Source: Symbiodinium natans (lineage: Eukaryota > Sar > Dinophyceae > Suessiales > Symbiodiniaceae). Taken from it: a DNA stretch of 64,000 bases. The stretch spans positions 51,001-115,000 of the forward strand of contig CAJNDS010000542.1 in NCBI GenBank assembly GCA_905221605.1. The letters are read 5' to 3'. The position numbers and the translations under genes were made by a program. Position 1 is the first letter of the stretch, and each line of letters starts with the position of its first letter. The notes under the pieces were generated by a model. That model did not search any database and was not told where the DNA came from. It was given only the letters and a program-made list of their open reading frames with translations. This document shows positions 10,147 to 22,067 of the stretch, piece by piece.

Positions 10147-12213
10147 TGTAGGGCGCAACGCACACATTACTTGACTACAGATTTGTTTTTGAATGAGGAG
10201 CAACAAGCTCAGCACTTCTCAGAGTTCTCAAAGCGTTGGTTTTCGACTCCTTTACGCTTGGATAATTTAAATCCTCATTCTCTGCTCAAATGAGGTCTGA
10301 AGCTGAGGAAGATGATTACGTCAGGCCAGCAGCTGGCTGTACTTCCACGCGTCGTGCCATCCGCCGGAGGGGTCATGGCGCAGCGTTGCTCGCACTCTGG
10401 GTTAGCCACAGAACCATGCGGGCTGTTGTCGACGTTGCAAATGGCCCCTTGCCTTGTGGATATACGATGCTGCCAATCAGATTGGACATGCGGTTGGTCT
10501 GCGCAGGGCTGCCTCCACAGTTCAACTGATCGGATGTTCTGCTGCGTGTCTCGGGGGCATTTGCGTGCGCGTCGTCACCTTCCCGGTCAAGCCCGGGCCC
10601 ATGCAAGGCCTGTCGGAAATTACTGTTGTGGTTGCTGTGGGGAGCACGGTGGCGTTGGGATTGGGAGTAACAGCGACGCGAGTGAGCCTATGGCATGGAA
10701 CTTCACGCAAATGGGTTCATGCTTTGCGTCAATCAGGTTCGGCGAGCATGGCCCATTCTTGCACGCCCAGTCTTTGTAGGATGCGCTTCAGCAATTCAGA
10801 GTGAGACTGCGCATTGTTGACCCCGGCAACGGGCAGGACCCGAGCATGTTCGACCGAGTCTATTCCCATTTGCGGACGCAAGGGTGCGGCAGATGCTGTC
10901 TGCCAGTCGGGGAACCTTGCTGTAGTGAGGCAACGAACCCCAAAGTGCTTGATGAGGTGCTCTTCTACATTCTCAGTCCCATTGAGTTCTCAGTCATGAG
11001 AGTTGCAGTGTGTGCCTCATATTATTCACTAGAAACAAACAAGTCTCCTGGCCACTGAATTCCTGTGCCCTTTAGTCCTGCCTCCAAGGAAGCAATTTTT
11101 TTGGATCTCCTGGGTGAGCTATCTTGTCGCGTAGTGGGCCTCAAGAAGCTTACCCACGGCTCTTTCGTGCCTGTTGCACACCAGCACGGCACAGCGTTGC
11201 ATAGCGTTGTCCATTGTGCAATGTGCAACGTTGTGACATGCATTCCGTTGCATTCTTCGAATGCCTGGAGAAGATAGTGCTCTGTTGCGAGGAGAAAAAC
11301 AAAACTAGGCTCGTTCTGTTTTGGTGCTTCTTTTTCAAGGAAAAGGTGGTGCCTTGAAGTTGGTGTTCTCAGTGAGCAAGTACATTGACTCCCTCTGAAG
11401 TGATTGACAAACATTGATTGATCATCGTGACATTTGCCGGAGACGGCATTTTGATTTCCCACCCGACCCGCCCTACACTGAGGTATTGCTGTCCAGTCAA
11501 CGGCTGTTTAAGCAGCTTCTGCTTCAGTTTTTGTCGGTCATCTGTGGTGACTTGTGGGTGGATGTGATTGCGGCACTTAAGTTAGATGACATACTCCTTG
11601 CAACCGAATGGTTCAGGACTTTTCTCTAAGGCAGATGACTGCGGCGCTCGTTTCGTTCGAGCCTTGGCCTTGCATGTGCTGCAGGACGCCTTTCCAAGAT
11701 AGCATAGACAGGGGAATCGACCAAGCTGTCGACCCGATGCACTTGTACACGTATGTCTTTCTCACACGTGACCTCAAAGATTGCAAACCGATGTGATCGG
11801 TACGAGCTACTGTACTGGTGTGAAAACTGCAGACTTCGAAGCGAGTGAGTGCTGTGCACCTTCTTGTTGATGGCATGTGTGAATGTCGGCCTAACTGCTG
11901 AAGCGTTGATGTACACACTTTCGTGACAAGCACGTTCCCGCGAACAATAACCCAGCGATACCCAGCGCATTTTTCGAGTGCCGTGGACTGCTTGGAATGA
12001 TTGCTAAAAGGCTTGGCTGAAGCAGTCTGCTACTCAAAAGTGCTCCAAGACACTGGAGACCAAGAGCTCCAAAGTTAACAAGAAAGTCAAGGCCGCGCGC
12101 CACTTTCAGACCTTGCTCGCTGATCCTGTTTCGTGGCCGTTGGAGTTGGCTCCCGAGTGCGTGCGGAAGTACATTCCACAGCCTTGTATGAAACCAAGCA
12201 GGTGCCCGCGTAG
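10147..12213. other. Possible diverged exons, not assigned
   Basis: At 10,522-10,690 a + frame reads through a helix-like ITVVVAVGSTVALGLGVTA segment, resembling a membrane exon. At about 10,801-10,900 another frame reads VDPGNGQDPSMFDRVYSHL. At 11,459-11,600 a frame reads LLLQFLSVICGDLWVDVIAA. These could be remnants of a second membrane-protein gene on the + strand, but splice sites do not link them convincingly. Confidence 0.3.
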
Positions 12214-12411
12214 GACAAGTGGTCTTTTGCAATGGCCATCGTGCTTCACGGCCGCCAGTCTGAGGAGCGGCGTCGGTGCTTGGCCAACGCTGTTTCCAGG
12301 GACGTGCTGGAGACACGGCTTTTGTCGGATGTGCGCTCCAATATGGCCAAGGCGAAGGGCAAGTGGACGTCGCAGCTGTTTGCAGCCTCTGGCCGCGGCG
12401 GCAGTCGATAA
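12214..12411 (+). CDS. Probable terminal coding exon, unknown protein
   Basis: After an acceptor-like CCCGCGTAG at 12,213 the frame is open for 65 codons. It reads DKWSFAMAIVLHGRQSEERR, then VLETRLLSDVRSNMAKAKG, a Trp/basic end and a stop at 12,409-12,411. The composition is charged and helix-forming, unlike nearby intron DNA, and the stop directly follows a Gly/Ser-rich tail. I do not recognise the family. Upstream exons were not identified; the possible membrane exons at 10.5-11.6 kb are candidates. Confidence 0.4.
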   Translation, partial: DKWSFAMAIVLHGRQSEERRRCLANAVSRDVLETRLLSDVRSNMAKAKGKWTSQLFAASGRGGSR

Positions 12412-12906
12412 GCCCAACTTTGGCACGGGAGCAGGGCTCAGGGCGTGTCGGCTTCAGTAGCGTAACGATTTGCGAATAAAGACGCAAAGAAACGCGCGGA
12501 CATTTCGTCTTCCAATTTGGGGCTTATGGACAAAGTTAATCGTATGATAGCGTACATCCCATGCGCTAACTTCAAGTCTTTTATTGCGCTCACGGGAAAA
12601 AGCTCAAACTGTGAGCGCAAAGACGTGCATTCACCTACTTTTGGCACGTGCAAGGGGCTTTCAGCGCGCTCTTTTCATGCGCTCCTTTTTTTTATCTTAC
12701 TTTTGGAGCGCGTGAAAGAATATTTAAGGGGCACCTATAAAAGAATAGTCCCAATATGGTGTGCATAAAAGCCCTAAGCCTCGCACTTCGTTTGTAAATA
12801 TACTGGGTTTTGCTCACTTCATGCTTTCACCTCTGGACTACGAGCATTGTCGTTGAAGCGTGTGCGTTTTTTTTTTTACCCATCATGGAACGGGCAAGCG
12901 AAACGT

Positions 12907-13104
12907 GTCAATTTGGAACGCCCCGGCTATGACATGCTACCTGACCAAAATGATGACCGGAAACTTGGTGTCAATTTGGAACGCGGACGCGTCTTAACAG
13001 TAAAACCCAGGCGCTGTGCTTGATTCTGGTTTGGTGTGGTTCATTCTGCAACCTCTCTGTGTTCCAAACTTTTTGTTGGTGTTCAAAATTGATGTTTTGT
13101 TTTT

Positions 13105-13147
<43 letters not shown>

Positions 13148-13262
13148 TGTTTGTGTTTGTGTTTGTGTTTGTGTTTGTGTTTGTGTTTGTGTTTGTGTTT
13201 GTGCGTGTTTGTGTTTGTGTGTGCGTGTTCCAAATTGACGCTTTTTTGTGTTCCAAATTGAC
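12907..13262. repeat. Fold-back structure around TG/TTTGTG microsatellite
   Basis: GTCAATTTGGAAC occurs twice in direct orientation (12,907-12,919 and 12,970-12,982). Its reverse complement GTTCCAAATTGAC occurs twice on the other side (13,227-13,239 and 13,250-13,262). Between them lie (TG)n at about 13,108-13,143 and (TTTGTG)n at about 13,143-13,203. Confidence 0.8.
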
Positions 13263-13781
13263 CCCTCATCCATTAGTAGTGGAGCTTGGGCTTAAGACCC
13301 TTTCTTGCAGGCCCATTGGATGCTTCGAAAAGCATGGGTCTTCTGCTGCCTCCGAGTGTATTGCCCATCTAAGCTTTGGAGCCGGAGCAGCTATCAAATT
13401 GTGCGAAAATAACACGGAAGCTCCCCTTGTTAGGGGGTTGGCGGGGGTAGAACCCTAAAACCTAAAGCCCGCCAGTTCGGGTGGGGGCTGGGGCTACGAT
13501 TGTAAGCAAGAGCGCGAGATAGGGACCGCAGCCTACATCTGAAGAAAAGGCGTGTGCCTTGCGCGCGTACGCGGATGCACACCCTAGACCCTCAACCCGA
13601 AACTCTAAATCCTAAGTCCGAACTATACCCTAAACCCCAAACCCTCAAACCCCGAAACCCTACAAACCCCCAAGCCTATCGAAAAACCCAGGACGAATCG
13701 ACCTGGCAACCGGCTCCCTGAGGAGATGCGGGTTCCCTGGAACCCTCCAAAAGCTTTCTCACGAACTTAATACGCCTTATA

Positions 13782-14198
13782 GAATATATATATATATATA
13801 TGTATTATAAATAAATAAATACATATATATATATGCACTATATTTATATATGCATGAGCGTATGTATGTATGTATGCATGCATGTATGTATGTATGTACG
13901 TATGTATGTATGTACGTACGCAAGTATGTATGTATGTATGTATGTATGTATGTATGTATGTATGTATGTATGTATGTATGTATGTATGTATGTATGTATG
14001 TATGTATGTATGTATGTATGTATGTATGTATGTATGTATGTATGTATGTATGTATGTATGTATGTATGTTGGTTGTTTTTTTGGTTTTGTTTGTTTGTTT
14101 GTTTGTTTGTTTTCTTGGCTCGTTGCTCACTGTTGCACAGACCACGCAAAGCGTCAGAGTCAAAATGTTTGTTTGTTTGTTTGTTTGTTTGTTTGTTA
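13782..14198. repeat. AT, TATG and GTTT microsatellites
   Basis: (TA)n lies at about 13,785-13,801 and (TATG)n at about 13,861-14,068, nearly pure for 130 bp. (GTTT)n follows at 14,088-14,112 and 14,167-14,196. All long frames here are artefacts of the repeats. Confidence 0.97.
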
Positions 14199-14776
14199 CA
14201 CTCCTTTGTTGTCTATCTAATTGATTTGATCTTGCCGCCCCACCCCCCCCCCCCCAGCTCGATGCAGGGTCTTTGGCTGAGAGTTCTTGCGAGTTTCTTT
14301 ACTTGTTTCTACCTAGTGGTCTTACTAAACCCTGAACCCGAAAGCCTGAAACTCAAACCCTGAAGCTCCCAAGAAGAGGACGCCAAACGCGCGGCCTACC
14401 GAGTCACCAGCCGAGCGATCGCTCTGTGCGGGGATCCCTACCCGGCTTCGCACAGGGGCCCCTTATCCACCAAAAAGTAGGTTGGCTGTCAGGTGGACGA
14501 GTGGGCGGATGGGAAGGTGAAAATCTCCCGAACCGACTTTTGCTTTGGGTTTATCCGAAGCTTGATGGTTCGAGTATCCCTGAACATTAAACCCTGAACA
14601 CCTTACACCCTGGCCCTTAAACCCAGAGCCATCAATAAATAGACCATCAGGCCGAGTTCAGCAGCTTTCGGCTGGGCCTGTCCCTTATGCCTTGGTAACC
14701 CTGCAAGACTCCTTAAGATCTGGATATTTTGAGAGGCTTCCCCCCAAGAAGAGGGGATATTTTCTTAAAGTGGGAA
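14199..14776. other. Intron-like DNA, no exon recognised
   Basis: A poly-C tract followed by CAG at about 14,239-14,256 looks like a 3' splice site, but the sequence after it does not read clearly. The rest is decayed CCCTAAA-like sequence. Confidence 0.35.
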
Positions 14777-14832
14777 GTCCCATGGATTGTCCGGAGTGCC
14801 GCGCGGCGCATCCCGCGGCCTGCGGGCGCAAG
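14777..14832 (+). CDS. Exon with RING-like CPEC motif
   Basis: The frame reads MDCPECRAAHPAACGRK directly before a GTCTACGTGG donor-like site. 'CPxCR' is the usual last metal-binding pair of a RING finger. If so, the first half of this RING lies upstream and was not found. A run of 13 G begins shortly after (about 14,847). Confidence 0.4.
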
Positions 14833-14972
14833 GTCTACGTGGAGGTGGGGGGGGGGGGGGGTGAGGGATTTGGCTCCCGTCGACGGCGTCTTCGCACCAC
14901 GCGCCTAGATTCCCGAGTCCACGCCTAGAGCTCCCGTCCAAGCCCTGTAGAGCTTCTTTCCAGAACTCCGCA

Positions 14973-15010
14973 GGCCAAGTGCCCGGTCTGCTGTGACTAC
15001 GACAGGCGCC
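14973..15010 (+). CDS. Exon with RING-like CPVC motif
   Basis: Acceptor CTCCGCAG ends at 14,972. The exon reads AKCPVCCDYDRRR and meets GTGGGAGC. CPxC followed by a charged loop fits the first metal-binding pair of a RING domain. Confidence 0.45.
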
Positions 15011-15162
15011 GTGTGGGAGCTTCTGGGTTGCGGGCCCCCGGGCCCCCCATGTTTTGGACTTGCCACCCCGGGGCTTGGTCGACAAGAAGTGGCGCAGCAT
15101 TTTGAAAAGAAGCCCCGGAGCTGCTCAGCCGCGAGAAGCCTCTGATCATGTTACTGCGCAGG

Positions 15163-15215
15163 CCCTTCGTGATCTTTCCCTGTGGCCATGGCGTCTGCGT
15201 CCAACACTTCCAGGA
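15163..15215 (+). CDS. Exon with RING-like CGHxxC core
   Basis: Acceptor CTGCGCAG ends at 15,162. The exon reads PFVIFPCGHGVCVQHFQ. 'CGHxxCxxH' is the middle metal-binding cluster of RING/U-box-type ubiquitin ligases. With the CPVC exon 160 bp upstream it gives a plausible split RING finger, although the final Cys pair is not seen downstream. If the order is real the protein would be an E3-type factor, but a structural zinc finger is equally possible. Confidence 0.5.
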
Positions 15216-15751
15216 CATAAGTTTTTGCGGTATACTTGCGAATTGAAGGTAGGGATTGAATACTGGTTGAATGTTTAGGTTCGAAAACTTGGGGACTTGA
15301 GGGTTTGATGGTTCCATGCTTCCAGCTTTTCGTCTGGAGGCACAAGGGGTGAAGGTAAAGAAGGCATGGCCCAAGGAACTTCCAGATACAACCCTGAAGT
15401 TCCTACAGTAAAGCTGCTCTCTTCGTGGCTTTATTAGCCATGAAGAGGACCCATTCAGAATTAAGAGCAAAGTAGGAGTGCCCCCCAAAGCACGAGCCAG
15501 TCTCCAGGATTTGGGTGGCCGGCTGGAGCCCACGGCCCTCGTGGCGCCGACATCGGCCCAGGAGCGTGTGGAGTTCACCGACACCGGCCGGGCCTGACAA
15601 CATTTTCCCAAAACCCTGCGGTTTTTCATCGGTTTAGGGGCTGGCCTCAGGGCTGACCTCAGGGCTTCTCTTTTTGCAGCTCAACTTGTGAGAGGTTTTG
15701 TGCAGGGCGGGTCTTATTCAAGAGTGGGGACCCCAATGTGATCAATATGCA

Positions 15752-15817
15752 GATGGAGACCAGATTGCGTTCCTGGTGAATGCCCTGGGTGGCCTGGACT
15801 ACCAAGTGAACGGCAGG
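15752..15817 (+). CDS. Exon, duplicated module part 1, first copy (DGDQIAF)
   Basis: Acceptor AATATGCAG ends at 15,751. The exon reads GDQIAFLVNALGGLDYQVNG (D before it). A second, diverged copy with the same motif and length lies at 16,424-16,497. I do not recognise the fold; the pattern of alternating hydrophobics suggests beta strands. Confidence 0.5.
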
Positions 15818-15916
15818 CCGAAAGTTCCTTGTCTTCTTTAGGGGGGGGGTTGTGGTAGGGGGGGGGGGGGAATCTTGACGTTTCCTTTTTGGCTCTCCGT
15901 GGCCTCTGCTCGTCAG

Positions 15917-15991
15917 GTGAACAGCCTGACTCGCTTGTTCTTGGATGGCTGCACCCTCCACCTGGACGGCGCCAGCGCGGGCACCTGGCAG
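15917..15991 (+). CDS. Exon, duplicated module part 2, first copy (HLDGASAGTW)
   Basis: Acceptor CTCGTCAG ends at 15,916. The reading contains VNSLTRLFLDG, then TLHLDGASAGTWQS. A second copy is split over two exons at 16,737 and 16,914. Confidence 0.5.
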
Positions 15992-16120
15992 TCTGCAAGG
16001 CGCACCACTGCCCCTCGGCCTTTTAGGCCTCCCTGTGTAGCACGCCCTTGTTATTTTACTGGATGATTCACTTCTTGTAGTTTTGTTTACAGGGTGAAGG
16101 AAGTTCTTTGTTCTTGCAGC

Positions 16121-16160
16121 GAAGCCCTGATGTCCTCTGGGCCAGGTTCCGCGCTCGCAG
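16121..16160 (+). CDS. Exon, duplicated module part 3, first copy
   Basis: After TTCTTGCAG the exon reads SPDVLWARFRARR and meets a GTGGCC donor. A weakly similar segment (SIDFLKSTPVRRS) is found at about 17,092-17,132, in the same order relative to the other module parts. Confidence 0.4.
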
Positions 16161-16423
16161 GTGGCCATGGCTTCGCAAGCGGTGGTGCTGTTCCAGGCTT
16201 GCGCCAGCGCGCGCGGCGGTTCTGGCGCCCATGGCGCCCATGGATCGGATCCCATGGAGACCGTGGACGCCGTGGGGGCAGTTGTTTTCCATCAGCCTTT
16301 TTGAGGGTCCATATGACTCCCTTTGTTTCGTGAGTACTTCTGCTTTTGGGGGGGGGGCAATGCGTAGAATTATGTAGAATTGGATTGGGGGGTGGGCAGA
16401 GCTTATAAGGAGTATGTGGACAC

Positions 16424-16497
16424 TGATGGAGACCAGATTGCCTTCATCATCAATGCAGCCGGAGGCATGGACTACATCGTGAATGGCCGAATCAAGG
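16424..16497 (+). CDS. Exon, duplicated module part 1, second copy
   Basis: The frame reads GDQIAFIINAAGGMDYIVNG. It matches the 15,752 exon at roughly three of four residues, with conserved GDQIAF, GG, DY and VNG. The acceptor may be as early as 16,401, in which case the exon also carries YKEYVDTD. Confidence 0.5.
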
Positions 16498-16736
16498 CAC
16501 CTTTTGCAAGCCCACGCCCTGCACAAGCTCCGTACCGTCAAGCCTTGACCCGAAACCTTCCTGACTTCCCCGAATCCTTCTAACATACATCCCTACACCC
16601 TAACCCTAAACCCCCGTCATCCCCTCGAAGAACCCACCGAGCCCTGGACCCACAACTTCAGTACCCTCGTGCCCCCCCCTCTTGGGTCTTCGACCCAATT
16701 CACCCCCAAGATTTCCTAGATGTATGGATCCCTGAA

Positions 16737-16974
16737 GGTCCGGAACTTGAGCGAGCTCCGTGCCCTGGGCAGCATCCAGAGAGGATGGGTTCTTGGAGGG
16801 TGGAGAGTTCAATCAGGGTTCTTCAGAGGTTGCGGAACCCCCCCCCCCGCCAAAAAAACAAGGCAACAAAAACCGTAAACCCAAAACCGTAAACCCTGAA
16901 GCAACTGAAGAGGCATCGGAGGCAACACCATCCACCTCAACGGCGAGTCAGCGGGCCGCTGGTCGTCCCGGAGG
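16737..16974 (+). CDS. Two exons, duplicated module part 2, second copy
   Basis: The first piece (16,737-16,780) reads VRNLSELRALGSIQ after CCCTGAAG. The second (16,914-16,974) reads IGGNTIHLNGESAGRWSSR after CTGAAGAG. Together they mirror VNSLTRL...TLHLDGASAGTWQS of the first copy, with an added intron containing a poly-C tract. Confidence 0.45.
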
Positions 16975-17477
16975 CCCGTTCTTGGGGAGGTGGGTCCATC
17001 CGTGACTATTTTAATTGCACTTACGCGGTCCTCATTTCAGGCGCTTAACCTTAGGCCAAATGACTCAAAAACTCCCCAACATATCCCGGGGCCCATCCAT
17101 TGACTTCCTCAAGTCGACACCAGTGAGGCGCTCCGAGGTCCCGTCAGGGAAGGAGGCCGTCCTTCAGCGCGCCTTTTCCGGCGAAGTACTGGTTCACAGC
17201 TTGGTTCGAGGGGCTTTGGGGTAAGGATGTTACCATCCTGACCATGCCCCGGGTTCTTCGGGTTCTTTCCTTTCCGGTTCCAGTTCCCCTAAACCCCAAG
17301 CCCTGGGCCCTCAGTAGAGGTAGGAGTTGGCGACGCTCTTGTATTCCCAAGCACGGACCTTTACGGGGATGGTCGGATCTGCTTTAGGAGCTGACTCAGA
17401 CAGAATAAGGTGCTGAGACGATGTTCTGCAGCAGATCTATCTGAACGCCGGTCGCCCGAAGTTTCGAAGCGGCCGAA

Positions 17478-17601
17478 GTGCCGGCTGATCTGCAGCAACG
17501 ACCGCAAGGGTGAGGATGCGCTGGCGGAGCGGGACAAGACACCTCTGAGAATCTGCTGCCCTCCGTGCATCTCCAGGCACATGGCGCAGACACGGGGCAA
17601 A
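17478..17601 (+). CDS. Exon with degenerate second RING-like cluster
   Basis: The open frame reads KCRLICSNDRKGEDALAERD, then PLRICCPPCISRHMAQ. The spacing C-x3-C ... CC-x2-C-x3-H resembles the first two clusters of a RING domain, but CGH is replaced by CCPP. It may be a diverged paralogue of the 14,973-15,215 domain. The exon probably ends at the RGK end of the frame, near 17,600. Confidence 0.4.
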
Positions 17602-18332
17602 TGAGAAGCCTGTGCGCGTTGGCGCGGCATGACTGTGCTTCAGAGTGGGAGCTGTGCCCAAACGTGGGTTCAATAGCGAGAAACTCTTGCAGAACTGCTT
17701 GCGTTGGTGGAAGGCGCTTGGGACTGCCGTGAAAAGTCGGCATGCATGGCGGGAGCATTCCTGCATGCAGGAGCGCGTAGGATTTGAATCCAGGTTATGC
17801 TGAAGTTATGCTGGTCTTTGCTGGAGCCTCTGAAACTCCAAATTCCGCGGCCCCCCACCTCTCCGCCCGAGGCACGAACGCCGAATATGCCCGGGCCCGG
17901 GTGCAATCATGGCAGAGCCAGGGGGGGGGCATTGAGGGGCAGTTTGGAGGGCATTCATTATTTTAGTATTCTACTTGTTTCTTGTTTGGGGGTTTGGGGT
18001 TGGGGCGAAGAGGAGGTCTGAGACTTTTGCGGCTCAGCTCCAGGATTGTGAGGGCCTGAGAGCTCCGAAGGGCTTAAGCTCTACAAACCCTATATGTTTT
18101 AGGGTTTAGGGCTTAGGAAAACATCCTAAACATCTTAAAGCCCCAAGCCCCAAAAGGGTTGCACTCGTAAGGGGATTGTGCCAGGCGCCATCGAAGCTCG
18201 ACCCTCGACCCGAAACTGGGTACCAGACGATACCAGACGATCGCATAGAGCAAAGAAGATGGTGGTTTCCTCACTCCCGGAGGTTTCAAAGGTGGTTGCC
18301 TCACTTTGGGCTTAGGGCTTCGGTACCCTTGA

Positions 18333-18399
18333 GGTGGAAGTCGAGGACTTTGTCAAGAGGGCAGCGAGCCTCACCAAAGAGATTGAGGCAGCGAACGGG
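18333..18399 (+). CDS. Exon, charged alpha-helix
   Basis: After CCCTTGAG the exon reads VEVEDFVKRAASLTKEIEA, an amphipathic helix with coiled-coil character. Part of the same + strand exon chain; function unknown. Confidence 0.45.
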
Positions 18400-18575
18400 T
18401 CTGATGGTCTTAGTGCAGCAGGCCAGCCGTAGGGCCCAAGGTGTAGTGCTACGGAGAAGCGATGCGCCTTGCTGCCCGAGAATGCCCCTGGAACACCTCT
18501 TTTGACTTCGCTGCCCGAACTTCGGAGTGGGGTTTAGCTTCGGCCACGGCATGGCTTTTCTGTGTTCTTTGCGAG

Positions 18576-18617
18576 GAGAAGAAGAAGGAGCTCCAGGAAC
18601 TGGAGGAGGCTGGGCTG
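18576..18617 (+). CDS. Exon, coiled-coil helix
   Basis: The frame reads EEKKKELQELEEAGL, a strong coiled-coil heptad fragment, after TTTGCGAG. It may join the 18,333 helix. Confidence 0.4.
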
Positions 18618-18845
18618 GGTTTGGTGGGCTGAGAGCTGAAGCTAAGATGTAGGTTTGAGGGCTTGACACAAGCAGCAGCGGCCTTGCAAAGAACTAACAG
18701 AAAACCACAGTCCTTCCCCAGGCCACTCAAAACAAGCTTCCTTCCCGAATCCACTCCTGAGGCCATCAAGACAGATCTGAGTGGGAAGTGCTACCGGGCC
18801 ACTGGCGACGGAGGAGCCGAAATGGGTCTTAAACCCACCCCCGGC

Positions 18846-18868
18846 CCCCCCCCCCCCCCCCCCCCCCC
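18846..18868. repeat. Poly-C tract
   Basis: An almost pure run of about 23 C. Similar G or C homopolymers of 13-28 bp recur in the introns of the window, for example at about 27,900-27,935 (G), 34,663-34,679, 36,560-36,586 (G), 40,276-40,297 (G), 43,481-43,499, 44,213-44,240 and 44,661-44,675. Confidence 0.95.
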
Positions 18869-19831
18869 GCCCACCCCAAAACCCTAAAGTCGTTTTATAT
18901 TTGGGGCCTATTGGGGGATAATGCGGTTGCTAAGTAAGGTCTTGTTTACAAGGATATCTAGGCTCACAGCGGTCCTTTGTTGGCCCTCAATGCGATTTCT
19001 CTTTTGTGCTGACTTGACAGGTGACAGTGCTTTAGGGCTTGAAGGTTATAGGAGCTTGGAGTGGGCATTGGAGGGCCCGCGCATCTTTCAACTCTGATGA
19101 ACTCGAAGCCCCCAAGCGAAAAACTTAAACTCTGAAGCTCCAAAGTTGCTTCATAAACTTGGGCTCCCAAACCTCTAACCTGCGGAAATCCCCGGAAGAG
19201 CCCCAGGAGTCCGCCGAAACATGCTGAGTCCCAAAGTCCCAAGCCGCCAGCAGAAACCAGGGGGGAAGTCGCAAACGCACGCAGCATGCCTGGAATTGTG
19301 CTCCCCAAATTCCCCAAACTCCCCAAATTTCCGAAACCCCTTCCCCAAACAAAATCTCTTCCTTCAGAGATTGCGGTTGAGGCTACGCCATCGGTCCACG
19401 GGCCTCCTGAGGGCTTTGGGTCGAGTGGCGCTTTGGGTTCAAAGGGTTCCTGAAGAGTTTCTGAGAGGTTCCTGAAGGGTTCTAGTGATTCTAGTGCTTA
19501 CAGAGAGCTGAGTCTGGTTGAGGGATGCTGGGCACAGCGGTGAGATTTATAGGGGATGTTGGAAGCGGCGCCGGGGACTTGTTTCACCTTGCATGGCCAG
19601 CAGTGCGCGAAAATGTTGGGCCCCCAAGTCGCGGCTGTGGGACTTCCGGAGGCTCCAAACAGGCTTTGGTGTCGGGCTTTTGAGCTCCACGCATCTTCAA
19701 AGCCCTCACAAACTTTGAAATGAGATACCTGATTTTTTGAGACTTTCGGAACAGAAGGGACCCCACCGCCCCCCCCACCCCCCCCACCCACCCCCCCCAC
19801 CCCCCGACCCCCACACCGACACTCCGAGTAC

Positions 19832-20154
<323 letters not shown>

Positions 20155-20756
20155 GCATTGCTACTTCCGTAGCCCTTCGCATTCGGTCAATGTTCCTCTC
20201 TCGGCTCGGAAGTCTCCTTTTCCCTAGCGGCCGTCTAACTATGATGGCTGTTACGGGATCCAGGGATAGCCGCGGCCTCGGCCCACACTGCGGGTTTCTA
20301 GGAGCCGAATGCCCTTCACAGGCTTAAATCCCAGTTACAGCTACAGGGGGAATTTCTCTGAATAGGAGCTACCAGATTACTGGAATCATTCGCAATCCGC
20401 ATTGTGGGAGCACCAAAATGGGTGCCCCGAATTTTCGTGAGCTTCTTGTTCAAGGGAAGAGGGACGGAACCTTTCAGTCGTTTCCAAGCGCTCATGTCAC
20501 AACTTTGACACGTCCCAAAGCCCAAAGCCCAGGGCAGACCAAAAAAAGCGGCCACCCTGGACTTCTTCCGAGTGCCCTGAGGCCTTAGTATCGAGACATC
20601 CTCCGTGAAGCAGGATGTGCCGCCGGGGCACCCAGGCGAAAAAGCGCTTTGGAGGGCTTGTCCGTGCCTTTTGGTTGAAACACTCACTAGAACCTTAAAC
20701 GCCCCCAAAAATCCAGCTCTGCTCTGCCAAGGACGGGCCCAGTCCTGCAATACCAG

Positions 20757-20803
20757 GACTATGAGCAGCTGGTCCTCAATAGCAACAAGGCCTGCAATGA
20801 CAG
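20757..20803 (+). CDS. Candidate exon, helical
   Basis: After GCAATACCAG the frame reads DYEQLVLNSNKACNDR. Nothing in it identifies a family; it sits on the same strand between the RING-like and TPR exons. Confidence 0.35.
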
Positions 20804-21691
20804 GGTTGTGAGTCCAAGGAGGGCGTTCAGGGCGTTCAGAGGCGAAGCTCACCCTTCTTCCCAACGTCAGCCTAGCGGTCTGATGCTCCAAAAGAGCTTG
20901 TTGACACCTATGTAGGGTTTAAAAAGTTCACTCGTGCGACTTGCCAGCGATTGGGCTTCCGGCTTGAGTTTCGAAGCCCCTCCTGACAAACTCCAACTCC
21001 CAGAATCCGACCAGAACGCGGAAAAACCCCAAGACCCACAAGGTCCCTGAGCCCACCTGAACAACCCCCCAAAACCCGCTGAGTCAAAGATTCTCCCGGG
21101 GTTTGAAAATAAGTACCAGGTACCCGAAAAGGGAAGCCCTGGGCACATGTTAAGATGCCCGCAAGGAGGGCATGGACTTCCTCCGGCGGGGGCAGTTCAA
21201 ACAAGGTTGGGGGGGCCCTAGGATTCGTGGGAGGACAGCAGAATTGTGGGATTCTTTAAGTCCCATGAAATTTTTGAGGGCTTCAGGGCTTCATGTGTGT
21301 GTTCCTGGGTTTGGGGGTTGTGTTGGGCTTCGCGGTCAAGATTTCACAGCTCAGCCGAGATCCGAAGCGTTTGAGGTCCAGAGTCACTAGCTTCTGCAAC
21401 CCAATTGGCCAACCAGTTGCCTTTTTGCTGGTATCTCGGGCTATCTGCTGAATCTGCTGTGGTGTCCACAGAGACTTGCGGGGATGTCTGTGTACATTGA
21501 CCACAATCTAGACATCACTGGCCCTGGTCCTCTCCGCCCCATTGCGACAGCCCCAGGTGTTGGCATGTTCAGGGTTTGGAGCCTTCAGCTTTCGGAGTTT
21601 GGGGGGGGGGCTTTGAGCAGATGATTGAGGCTTCTTGAAGTTCAAAGTCCCGAGCCCTCAGCACCCCTGTCACGGCTCAGCCTTCGAGCAG

Positions 21692-21738
21692 CTCAAGTAC
21701 GCGGAAGCTGTAGTGGCAGCCTGGGCTGCAAGAGGGAC
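21692..21738 (+). CDS. Candidate exon, helical (LKYAEAVVAAWAARG)
   Basis: After CTTCGAGCAG the frame reads LKYAEAVVAAWAARG, a TPR-like helix. The assignment to the TPR block is inference from position. Confidence 0.35.
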
Positions 21739-22067
21739 CCTCTTACTCCATAGGGTGTGGAAGGTCGCGGGCTTGAAGTGAATAAAGCCAAACCTCGCCG
21801 ACGTCCGAAACCCTTGCGACCCTGCAACCACAAGCGCCGAGCAAACCTCAAGATCCCCCCAAACACAACCCGAGCCCGGAGCCCCCCCAAACAGCCCAAA
21901 TCCCCAAAGCCCTAGTTTACAAAAGCACCAGAAAGTCTGCAACAGAAAAAGCCTCCGAAGCCGTGTCGGAGGCTGATGCGTAATCCTTCCAAGTAGGAGT
22001 CCGGTCGATGACTGGGTTTCAGGGGTGGAGGGGGTTTGAGGGTCAAACCCAGGGTTTTTAGCGGGTT

